From Leptasterias polaris (lineage: Eukaryota > Echinodermata > Asteroidea > Forcipulatida > Asteriidae): a stretch of DNA of 64,000 bases. Of this stretch, positions 54,660 to 64,000 are shown piece after piece. The DNA lies in NCBI GenBank assembly GCA_037783415.1, contig JAZGTN010000181.1, positions 744,001 through 808,000 on the forward strand. Direction: 5' to 3'. The position numbers and the translations under genes were made by a program. Under the pieces are notes generated by a model that saw only the letters and a program-made list of their open reading frames with translations, was not told where the DNA came from and did not search any database. The stretch's first letter is position 1. Each line of letters opens with the position of its first letter.

Positions 54660-56370
54660 AGTTAACATTGAGAGTCCAATACCAAGGAGAACAGTCCATG
54701 TGAACGTGACTAGTGGTCTAAACCGTTTTAATGGAAATGCGAAGACAAATCCTGCTATTGGTGAAAGGAGTATCGCAGGATTAAAGATGCACTCTACGAA
54801 TTAGAGTACTTATTTTTAACGATCTGACAGTTTAATGCAGCCCATCCATCTGTTAAAACCCTTCTGAGAAGTGCCGTCCACTGAATATCAGACAAATGTT
54901 GTGCATGTCTTAACAGTGACCTTTAATTGGTGGGTTGCTGGAAATCCGAGTGCATGCCAGACATCAACGGCACTGCCTGATACAATAAACGGAAACAAAT
55001 GGTTCTATATCAGAATCCTAATGTTGGGTGTGTCGGCTGTGTCGACCTTGTTGCTATAAGACATTGCGCAGATTTTGTTCGTTAGGTATGGTTGTGTTTT
55101 TTGGGTTAGTTTAGAGAGGGGTTTTGTTGTAGTTTTTTGGTTTTCCATCCCCCATAAAATTACAGCCCTGTGAATTAAACCCCGCCTCCTTAGATATGTG
55201 GAATGGTACAGTCTATGATATCAACAACGTTCAACTAATTCTGGGCACTGCGACTGTGGGAAAAACAATGAAATACAGAAGTTGTGACTTCTGTAGGAGG
55301 AGACGGGCTCACAAACGGGTCAAAAAAGTAATATTACAAAAAGTGCATTTCGCCGACATTTGAATGGAAAGGTTTTGGTTTGATTTCTATTTTAATCTGT
55401 TAACATTTTTAGAAAAATGGCGTCAACAAGTTGTCAAAGTTCTGTTCTCTTTGATAAGTAAGATTATAATTTCGGACTTTGAAGTCGAAGACAAATCTAA
55501 AGTGTTGTAAGTCAGACAAGAATGTGTCGAACATTACACCATTTTACACCATTTTTGACGATAATGTTAAAGGTAAAATTACTACAGGTATCACGTTATA
55601 CAACAACTCGAGCATACGTCCCTTTCTCCCTAGTTTCTGCACACTAAGTATTACACCTTTAACATATTTTTTGTTACCATTTATTTTGTTTTCCTTTTTT
55701 TTTTACCTAAATGTCAAAGACAAAAGTACTATTCATCATCAATGTCAACATCAATGACAAGACGTCAAGATGACTATCAAGTTTCCACACAGATTTTTAT
55801 TGGGTGTCTTTTTTTTAAACATGCAGAACAGTGACCATTACCTCGACTTCCTCATCTCCAATAAAGGTTCAAACACAAGCCTTCCTGAAAATTGCTCCAC
55901 AAAATGAAGTTGGATATGTAGTTTTGGTTTTGTCTATTTAGAGTAGAGACTGTAAATCCATGAAGATGTGCTTTGTATTATAGGGTGGCCATTTTCATTA
56001 CCTTTACAGAACTTCAGCATCCGGCACTCAAGAAAGCACCCTTGAGTATTGCGTTTACGTCATCACATTCAAGTCCGGTACATCTTCACAATAAAACTTT
56101 TACATTAATGGGTCTGACCAAAGAATGCAATTTTAAGGATGTATTCGGAGTAATCAAATCGTACGCATTATTAAAATTGCATCCTTTCTGAAGAGAATTT
56201 CCTTTTCACAATCATTGCGGAGAGTCTTCCATACAAATTTTCCGAAATGTTTTATGTTAAAAAGCACTTGCTTTGTACAGCAAGGCCTAGTTAGGCCTAG
56301 TGTGTGCATTCAAATCTGTGATTAGGAGAAATTTTTGAAATACTGAATATTGTATATTGACGTCTCTGAG
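54660..56370. other. Spacer upstream of gene B, nothing recognised
   Basis: No exon-like block, RNA gene or terminal-repeat element identified; AT-rich with short shadow frames. Confidence 0.4.
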
Positions 56371-56380
56371 CAGAAATTTC

Positions 56381-56575
56381 GAGTAAGGGTTAGGGTTAGG
56401 GTTAGGGTTAGAGTAAGAGTTAGGGTTAGGGTTAGGGTTAGGGTTAGGGTTAGGGTTAGTGTTAGGGTTAGGGTTAGGGTAAAGGTTAGGGTTTGGGTTA
56501 GGGTTAGAATTAGTGTTAGTTTTAGGGTTGTGGGTTAGAGTAAGTGTTATGGTTACGGTAAGGGTGCTGAAGTAG
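56381..56575 (+). repeat. Interstitial telomere-type (TTAGGG)n tract
   Basis: About 190 bp of TTAGGG repeats. They are perfect in the centre, with substitutions such as TTAGAG, TTAGTG and TTTGGG increasing toward both ends. Translated, it gives an Arg-Val repeat that is not a gene. Confidence 0.95.
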
Positions 56576-58080
56576 TGTTTTTCTTTGATGAGAAGTGTGT
56601 GTTTTTCATTTTGACATGTTATGTTCGCTCTTAGTTTTGTCGATTGTAGGTTTTCGTAAATCCCCTTAGTGCTGTTAAAGCCTTGGTGCAGACGTTATTC
56701 CACTGCAAATATTTCACTGAACCCCGGTGCTAAAATGTTGTTAAAGAAATGGAAAGATTGATACCTAGCAATTTGGTGTGTGTGCGGGGTGTCTCTTCGT
56801 TGAAACCGATGACTTTAGCTCACTTAGAGGTCCTCCCTTCACTTTCTTGTACAAAACGGGGGGGGGGGGGGGGGTGTCTTCTCCCATACACGACAATGGG
56901 AGAACAAAGGGAAGTCGTCGACGGCATTTACAAACATGTTTCTGTTTAGGTGGCCTGGCGGGGGTGAGGGTTAGTTTAGTCTATAGTCAACACCATCAAA
57001 ACACGATCGTCACCCCAACAACTGGTAGTAGTCCCTACTAGCCCATAGATGTGGAACTGCATGGTCGGCAGATGCAATCCAACTTGTATGAGGCCATTGC
57101 TAGTGAGTATCACATTGGAAGCATTCCAAGAACCTTGTGGACAAAGTGTAACTTCAACTATCAATTATTCATGACGTCACCCAATATCGATACAAGATAC
57201 GTCACGACACCTCATCACAGGCAATAAACAGCAACAGTTAGCCCCATCATCATTTGTTTTATTTTAGTTTGTATTCGAAGAGGATGGTTAGTTAGTTTAT
57301 AACATAGATTGTTTTCATCGGTTGATAGGGGATCTTTTTCGTGGGGTGTGTCCGTGATGTTTTGCAACTGGGTGCACTACTACACTAGAGGGGGTAAATG
57401 TGCCAAGCATCATAATGACAAAATTTGTAAATCAAAGCTTTGAAGCTCATGTCTTTTACTGTTGAAAGTTGTCTAATATTGTATCCCTCTGAATGGGTTG
57501 TAGACTTTCAGCCTGAAGCATTTTGGGTAGTCTTCCCTCTATATGAAGGATTTGTAATGGTCATAAGCACCCGTAACTCGGTGACTGTCTTGTACAAACC
57601 GTAGGCTTTCTTATACTAATTTAGGGGCAAATTGGAGAAAAATAAATTCCGAGCTTGAAGAAATTTGCCGAAATTATTTCCTTTATAAATCGCCTGATAC
57701 TTTGAAGGGAGCTTGCGACCGAGGAGCAGGTTATTGTTGGCTTGGGTCGACTCGTATACCTTGAATTGTCAACTTCGTAAGATAATTGATTATACTCGAT
57801 ATCAAGATACCCCAAAATGAAGATAAACCTTGAATTATCAACCAAGCCCCATGTCCAAAGGCACAAGTAACTGACTTCTCCAAACCAAGGGCTTTCTTTA
57901 TGTTAAAACTTAGGGGTAAGTCTTGTAATTTTTTCAGCCTCGAAAACTTCTTCTCTCCGATGCCTCAAATTTAACTGAAAGAAAGTATTATATCAAGAAA
58001 TAGTCAATATCTTAAAAATGGTGTTCAAATTTAAAACAAATTTGTGCAGAAAGTTAGTCAGAGTGACGACCAGGCGTTCA
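56576..58080. other. Spacer with a family X fragment
   Basis: 56820-56945 carries 'acaatgggagaacaaaggga' and 'catttacaaacatgtttctg', matching the inverse of 2590-2645. A poly-G tract is at 56858-56873. 56950-58080 shows nothing recognisable. Confidence 0.45.
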
Positions 58081-58254
58081 GGGGACTCAAAGTCTGGTCG
58101 AACCAGCAGGGTGATCACCCATGTAGTTCCTTTGTGGGATTGGCTAGTCCCGGTCCCTCCTTGTTCTTTCCCACCCGGAATATTCACCCTACCTAATTTG
58201 GGGAGAGACATGACGGAACCCCAATCCATTACAGCGGCCAGCAGTAAAAGTCAT

Positions 58255-58345
58255 GTCCCTTTTGGTACGGGTAGGATTCGAACCGGGTGTACCAGCTCTG
58301 GACCGCACGCAATTGAACAATCCAGTACACCGCAGTGTCCGTTGG
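58255..58345 (-). mobile_element. tRNA-derived SINE head, minus strand
   Basis: Perfect B-box GGTTCGAATCC on the minus strand with a CCCGG stem; the A-box region is degenerate. The flanking 58080-58255 is probably the SINE body. Confidence 0.5.
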
Positions 58346-58411
58346 TGTTTGCAAGTGATTTTAAACACTACTTAAATAATGCATTGTGGTAAACTGTAAC
58401 GACTTGATAAA

Positions 58412-58490
58412 AGAAATTAGTTGGCGGTAGTAGGATTCGAACCGGGGGTCAGCACTATTGAAAACGTACTCTAACCACATAGGCTACGAG
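58412..58490 (-). mobile_element. tRNA-like sequence, minus strand (SINE or pseudogene)
   Basis: On the minus strand, an A-box-like 'TAGCCTATGTGGTTAGAGT' and a perfect B-box GGTTCGAATCC are tRNA-spaced and followed by 'TACTACCGCCA'. The acceptor stem pairing ('gtagcct'/'actaccg') is poor, so a working tRNA is unlikely. Confidence 0.5.
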
Positions 58491-58809
58491 TCATTTCACA
58501 ATGTAGAAAGAAAATGGTCATGTAAGTTAAACAGAGTTTTGCAATAAACCAGTCGGGCGTGACCGGTGGCTGGGCTGCACCACGGATGTTTTTAACAAGC
58601 GTGCGCACAGAGCAATCACTTTTGGTTGGCAAAACAGCGTTGTTTTCAGGGTTTCCCTACCTAGAGTGCGTTTTGGCGACCCCAACCAGTAACATGTTTT
58701 AGCTTTGGTCATTGGTTGAGCGTTTTTGCGTGTTCCGTTAAACCGCGGTGACGCGGCTGTATTCCGACCAAACCGTAACCGACACGTTGGCTTCGTTAGG
58801 CTTGGTTTC

Positions 58810-59040
58810 AAGATGGTGGACTCTAAAACCCTTTTTTATACCGATGGAAATCTTTTAAAAATGAAACACCCTGAAGTATAACAGTAAAATAATTTTGACA
58901 AAGTACTAAGTTCCATTACTTGAAAACAAAACAAAGGCTGTATATTTTAAGAACATGACTTTACAAGAGATGTATATGGTTGTATATGGCCATGATGTAT
59001 AAGGTTGAACATTGAACATCATCCATGGTCATGGTCAAAC
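58810..59040. other. Junction region of the duplication
   Basis: No feature. Homology to the gene A intron 1 side begins around 59040 (matching ~25290). Confidence 0.4.
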
Positions 59041-59230
59041 CTTTAAACCGTGAGTGTCGGCCGATAGGATCTCCGACCCTCTCCCTGATCCTATGGGCCA
59101 CGCCCTCATGTTCCAAAAAGGGGTGGATCATTTCCATCCTACCCGGATTGTGCTTTCCGATTCTACTGTGGAATTACATTTCCCCTTGAGATTCGAACTG
59201 AATGACCAGCTCCTACGACTGCAGACTTAC

Positions 59231-59464
59231 CTCTGAATCGTTGCATCGGAACTTTAGCTCATAGTCTGGCAACACGTCGCTTCTCTTGTTGATATCATCA
59301 ACCGCATGTTGCGCACCAACAAGGGCAGACTTCCCATAAAATACAGTCGTTGAACTTCCAGACACGTGAAGTAGCCCACTTATATGAAGGGGTGTCTTTT
59401 GCGTAGCGACATTGCGAGAGAAACACACCAAGACGGTGAAGGGTATAAGCGAACTAACAAACAT
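59231..59464 (-). CDS. Orphan copy of gene A exon 1
   Basis: 78 codons with ATG 59464 and the same phase-0 donor (GAG|gtaag). It differs from gene A exon 1 by very few bases, at least two of them changing residues (GG to SG after LHI; R to K before SALVG). No exon 2 follows before gene B's own exon 1 at 54550. It may be the dead start of a third gene, or an alternative first exon that could splice in frame to gene B exon 2 (44831), which also begins in phase 0. Confidence 0.75.
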
Positions 59465-60780
59465 GGTTACACGCTGGCCCTCTAGCTAAAAATGTCTCGT
59501 GGGGTAGACTTCGGCAGAAGACCGCACTGCCAAGAAAGAGCCCTGTGCATTATACGGAGTGTTGTTCTTGGCTTATTCAATTTTACACGGGGAAAGCTGT
59601 CTGAATCGGGATTATTTAAAACTCAGAAGAATATCTTAGTTGGATATACGAGGACAGTGGGGGTTCACATAAAAGGTCCCCGGCCTCCCCCCCCCCCCGG
59701 TTTTTTAAATACAAATTTCCACAAATCATCAACGACAACACGAACTGAAACATACACCTAACAAGAAGATTAATAAGATTTAACAATCGAAGAAAACGGA
59801 GATGAATGCTAACACGATAGTGACACATTCCAATGTCACTTCCAATGTAGATCCAATTTGTAACAATAATTATTTATATTGTCTCCTACTCAATTATTTA
59901 TCTGAATGCCGCCGTGCGGGGTGAGCCTGTCCAGCTATCTGTTGTCCTGTTTGTGTTTGTCTTGTGTCCTCATTGTGTGTTTACGTAATCACTGATGTTA
60001 CATTATACTTGTAGGTTCTCAACTCAGTACTTCCTTAACCCAGTTATATAAATGTCGGGGGTCTCCACCCAACAAGCTTGCTTTTTAGGAGACTCCCACC
60101 ACTTAATCATTACATTGTATATAAAGTACTGTATGTGTATTTTTGTGTATGCAAACTGATTGAGTGGAAATAAACTGAACTGAACTGAACTGACTTCGCA
60201 AGATTAAAAAACGGAGTTCCGTGCGCGTGCGCCACACGAGGTTCGTGTCAGTTCGTGAACAGTGTTGTTTTACTCATGTGCGCGCCCTGTGTAAAGCCCG
60301 GTTCATACTTCTATTCCTGCCAATGCGAATGTGGATGCGATGCGAATTTTGACGTCACCAAATTGTAACGAGCAATTCGGAAGATCTGAGCTGTGGGCAA
60401 CATGTGTGCCAGTTCGTGAAACCAAAAATTGTCATTGTTGTGCAATAGGGGCAATGCATAATTAGCGTATCTACTAATTAAAAAAGTAACGCTAAGTGAA
60501 GCTTTGAAACTTCTTGAAATGGTGGCCCTTGACAAATATTGTCTAAACATGTATAAAATGTCAGCAATAAGAAGTGGTTTTGCTCACAGTAAATTAGTTC
60601 CTTGTGTCATTGACGGGATGATCATTAAGTGCTACTATACATAAAAACGTTTCAAAAATTTCCATTAGAAGCCAGTTTCGTCGGGCTTTCCCTAATCTCC
60701 AATGGTTTGCGTATTTTTTCTAAGATGATATCAAACTTGGCAACATTTTATATTCTCTTTCACAACCAATAACACGACAA

Positions 60781-60953
60781 TAGACCTTATGCATATGACG
60801 TCATTTGAGTAGGGCGCCCTCGCCTCGAGGTCAAAAGGAAAATGCTCATTGGTCAGTCCTGTGCGCCGCGCGTACAAATCAGCGCGTTTCCATTGTTTCA
60901 TCATCAGTTTACCTCTAAGATGGCGGCTGGATGACGTCAATGCATAAGGTCTA
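60781..60953. mobile_element. 173-bp TA-flanked MITE with CRE and YY1-like motifs, copy 2
   Basis: Same length and ends as 26860-27032 (TAGACCTTATGCAT), the same two TGACGTCA sites and the same AAGATGGCGGC. It lies ~1.3 kb upstream of the orphan exon 1, at a site not occupied in copy 1 of the duplication. Confidence 0.8.
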
Positions 60954-61124
60954 TATATGTAGGGGTGCTAAAAATGTTGGTTTGTCCACTAAAAAATCCA
61001 TACTGCCACCAGCTTTGGGCCTCGGGTGCAATAATGTGGGCTTGTTGGCAATATTGCAATAAGAATTGAAAAATAACATATTGAAAATAGTGTCATTGCT
61101 AAACAGTCTCTGATAACCCGTAGC

Positions 61125-61645
61125 AAGCCCATATGGGGGCCAACCCACATGGTACCCATATGGGGCCCTTATGGGTGTGGGTTAGGAATATTCCCATATG
61201 GGGCCCAATTGGGCTAGCCCATGTGGGCAAAATATGCAGTGTCCCATATGGGTATCATATGGGGAAAATATTGGCAATCCCATATGGGCAGAATATGCAG
61301 TGGCCCATATGGGTATCATATGGGGAAAACATGGGCTATCCCATATGGGCAAAATTTCCAAAGGCCCATATGGGTATCATATGGGGAAAACATGGGGAAT
61401 CCCATATGGGCAGAATATGCAGTGGCCCATGAGGGTATCATATGGGAAAACATGGGCTATCCCATAATTATGGGCAGAATAATGCAAAGGCCCATACCGG
61501 TATCATGTGAGGAAATATTGGGTGCAGGATCCAGTGGGTGACCCCGTAGGGGCCCATATTGGTTACCCCATATGAGGCCCATATGGGACCCTTATGGGGC
61601 CCATACGTTGGCCCATATGGGACCCATAAGTGGGCCCCATATTTG
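61125..61645. repeat. CCCATATGGG-rich minisatellite
   Basis: The palindrome CCATATGG recurs dozens of times. The central part (~61200-61470) has about four ~64-bp units with 'cagaatatgcagtggcccat' and 'atgggtatcatatggggaaa'. Its open plus-strand frames (HMGIIWGK, PIWAEYA) are by-products of the repeat. Confidence 0.85.
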
Positions 61646-61796
61646 GAATGCTACCTGGGGAAAGTTTGAACCTCTACAACAGGCTTAAAACACACAATCC
61701 AAGATAGTGGCTGCCTGATTTATGGCAGCTATTTTAGGACTATTGGGCTATTGGGCCACTCAATAATTCAGTAATTCGCGGTGTTTGCTAAAACTA

Positions 61797-62797
61797 TAGA
61801 CCATGTGACCTGTGACATCACATGTTTACAAAGGAGCCACAGAGCCTAGACTTCCTGCAGGCACAGTTTGTACGCAGCTCAATGGAAGAAAACAATAAAT
61901 CTTATATTTTGTGACCCTCATGATGTTGGTCGGGCCAATTATTAATGGCTTTAAGAGGAAGTCGGCACAGTCAATACAGTTATAGTGTATTCGGTGTATA
62001 TCTTTTATTCTGTAATGACAAGAAGACGGACGAAAGTATAAGTGGTTGTTTCTACGTCTTCGTCCAGAGTTTGAATGAGTAAAACAATTAACAATGAATT
62101 ACAAATAAAGAATATTAATAAAACATAAACCTTATATAAAGTAATTAATTAACTTATTCGGAATAGCAAATATACTAAACCAAGGAAACTAAGATGGCGC
62201 TAGGGTTCCCGCCAAAAGTTCAATGACGGTCGCCATCTTGTTCAGAGAAAGTCTCTTCTCATAAGATCAATTAAATAACATTTATTAAATACATTTAGTT
62301 ATAGTAAATGATTTGCGTCTATGAATAAGTGAGATAAGAGTATGAATTATTAAATGAGAAATCGTTTACCTGTAATGACAAGAAGACGGACGAAAGTATA
62401 AGTGGCTGTTTCTACGTCTTCGTCCAGAGTTTGAATGAGTAAGGGAGCGTCCGCCACCAACGGTAAGAAGGTGGACTCAAGATTTGGCTTAATGAATATT
62501 CATAGATAGTTACGCAATGAATTAAAGAATATAAATTTAGAGGGGGGGGGGGGAGGGTATATTCTCATACCGGTCATAATTTTATGGAGATTGCACTGTC
62601 TGATTTTTCTCAACTTTTGATATGAAAAAGGGGGGACATCTCAAAAGCTGTACAGCAGTTGCTTTTGTAACTATTGAATTTATGTGAAAATTATGACCCA
62701 ATGTAAATTTTCCCATATGGTGTAGTATCTTGCCCGTCAGAAAATGCATTAGAATGCACAAGGTCACCATTTCTGTAAACAAAGGTAACATGGTCTA
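61797..62797. mobile_element. 1001-bp TA-flanked DNA element
   Basis: Ends TAGACCATGTGACCT and the inverse of TAGACCATGTTACCT, with TA duplicated outside. The homologous place in copy 1 (~28515) is empty. It shares the TAGACC start with the 173-bp MITE, so both probably use one mariner-like transposase. Inside, two ~70-bp direct repeats (62012-62082 and 62370-62440) are 358 bp apart. A poly-G tract is at 62542-62553. Confidence 0.7.
62012..62440. repeat. Pair of ~70-bp direct repeats
   Basis: 'tgtaatgacaagaagacgga' through 'ccagagtttgaatgagtaa' occurs at both ends of this span with one or two changes. It contains the inner inverted pair 'agacggacgaaagt / acgtcttcgtcc'. It could be a miniature LTR-type (TRIM) element or a local tandem duplication. 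Confidence 0.6.
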
Positions 62798-62959
62798 TAA
62801 CTACCAAACTTGATCACAGGACTACTTTGCTCGAGAGTTTCTTGGACTAAATAAGTAAGTCCTTCAACAAAACATTTAAACGAGTCTTGGGAAAGTGCTT
62901 ATACAAAATAAACACAACTCTGTTTTTCCACAGCTGAAATATCTTGATAAGGGCATTAA

Positions 62960-63315
62960 AGGCACTGAACACTATTGGTAATTACTCAAAATAATTGTTA
63001 GCATAAAAACTTACTTGGTAACGAGCAATGGAGAGCTGTTGATAGTATAAAACATTGTGAGAAACGACTCCCTCTGAAGTAACGTAGTTTTTGAGAAAAG
63101 GGTAATTTCTCACTCAAATAATAAAAGACTTCAGCGAAGCCTTTTATTATTGGCATCTGAAAGCACACAAATTTGTGCAACAAGGGTGTTTTTACTTTCA
63201 TTATTTTCTTGCAACTTCGATGACCAATTCAGCCCAAATTTTAACAGGTTTGTTATTTTATGCATATGTTGGGATACACCAAGTCTTTGACAATTACCAA
63301 ACGTGTCCATTGCTT
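62960..63315. mobile_element. 356-bp MITE with TTAA target duplication
   Basis: Ends AGGCACTGAACAC and the inverse of AAGCAATGGACAC, flanked by TTAA at 62956-62959 and 63316-63319. The homologous place in copy 1 (~28675) has one TTAA and no insertion. TTAA targeting is typical of piggyBac-like elements. Confidence 0.85.
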
Positions 63316-63319
63316 TTAA

Positions 63320-64000
63320 GGGATGAGAAAAGATCGGTGATATTCCTTGAGTAGGTTTGTTTGCTGTCTATTTTCTATCAATTATTGTCAGTTGTTTTCT
63401 AATTTCGTTTTGTCTTAGTGGTTTGTGAAGGTGAGGTCATGTTCGTGTCCAGCACCACCAACTAACCTGCTGAGTGATTTCAGCTGAGTTCGAATTTTGA
63501 CCATTTAAGTTACCGGGTCACTTGTTAACTTAACATTATTAAGACCAGGTGCAGAACACATCAACGACCGAGTGTTTTGGAAAGCAGAGTGATTACAACG
63601 CCGAGCGCAGATTGAAAGAGAGCTTGCATTGCCAATGAAAGACCCACACAGCTTAAACAGTATGCAGGTCATTTCAACAATACATGTCTCCAAACGGTGA
63701 CTAGAGAAGGCTGATCGAAATGTTGAGACCAATTAAGAACTCACTCCGCGTCAGTGCAGTTAATAACGAGAAGTCCCCTCGATCCACCAAGTGGAAAGAA
63801 GAGTCCCTCCCAGAATAAATAGCAACACAAGTTCTCAAAGCAAAACATAATCAACACAGCAAAGTAGATCATTGTACACATGGTGTTACTGCAAACTAAC
63901 GTATACAAATATACACAAATGCATTTTCTTTTTAATTCTTGAAAACACAAAATGCAATCATGAATTGGAGCACATCTCACAATGTAATCAGATGTTAAAC
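63320..64000. other. Duplicated upstream region, no gene recognised
   Basis: Well matched to 28680-29340 but without a convincing ORF or RNA motif. It is unusually well kept for spacer DNA. Confidence 0.4.

Larger units (their letters stand above)
59040..63980. repeat. Segmental duplication, copy 2
   Basis: Same order and orientation as 25290-29340, including exon 1, the promoter and upstream DNA. It is enlarged by insertions at ~60750-61695, 61797-62797 and 62960-63315. It lacks the ATTAAT-flanked dimer. It continues to the window's end. Confidence 0.85.

Noticed and set aside
56350..56538. Arg-Val repeat protein
   Set aside because: It is the translation of the TTAGGG tract.
58412..58490. 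Functional tRNA gene on the minus strand
   Set aside because: Perfect B-box but poor acceptor pairing, and it lies near a second SINE-like head at 58255-58345.
61133..61541. Overlapping repetitive proteins (HMGIIWGK-type)
   Set aside because: They are by-products of the CATATGGG minisatellite; all three plus-strand frames are open in the same way.

Overview
This is a eukaryotic, intron-rich and repeat-dense window. It suggests a marine deuterostome invertebrate, most likely an echinoderm. The reasons are the vertebrate-type TTAGGG repeats, a DIRS-type retrotransposon, many short inverted-repeat elements, tRNA-derived SINEs, and an expanded GABA-B-like receptor family. I cannot fix the species. 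No bacterial operons, CRISPR arrays or confidently functional tRNA/rRNA genes are seen.

The host coding content is a tandem pair of class C GPCR genes of the GABA-B (subunit 2-like) type, both on the minus strand. Gene A (11347-25744) and gene B (33015-54550) each have 16 exons with the same phases, all with GT/AG borders. Each encodes a signal peptide, a Venus-flytrap ligand-binding domain (exons 1-9), seven membrane helices (exons 10-15) and a very short C-tail (exon 16). Gene A reads as an intact 780-residue protein. Gene B is intact except for a 25-nt deficit in exon 12 (35508-35590), which puts a stop codon at the exon 12/13 junction. Exon 15 is about 96% identical between the genes although the neighbouring exons have diverged strongly, which suggests recent gene conversion. 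A third copy of gene A's first exon (59231-59464) lies in a segmental duplication of gene A's 5' region (about 25.3-29.3 kb matches about 59.0-64.0 kb).

Layout. 1-4.9 kb: retroelement tails, a foldback element, a MITE and a tRNA-Leu-derived SINE. 4.95-8.8 kb: a 5'-truncated DIRS-like element with an intact tyrosine recombinase reading frame and a frameshifted RT/RNase H region. 9-11.3 kb: low-complexity intergenic DNA. 11.3-25.9 kb: gene A, with a 229-bp AACGTT-rich tandem repeat in intron 1. 26.0-27.9 kb: a tandem element dimer with a clean empty site in the duplicate. 28-33 kb: spacer with a THAP-domain remnant and MITEs. 33-54.7 kb: gene B, whose 9.5-kb intron 1 holds an 8-kb nest of transposons (head-to-head LINE copies, a hAT element, several MITEs). 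54.7-59 kb: spacer with an interstitial telomeric tract and SINEs. 59-64 kb: the duplicated gene A 5' region, interrupted by further DNA elements and a CATATGGG minisatellite.

The duplication provides empty-site comparisons that date several insertions. Related elements carrying CRE and YY1-like motifs landed independently about 1.1-1.3 kb upstream of both copies of gene A exon 1.
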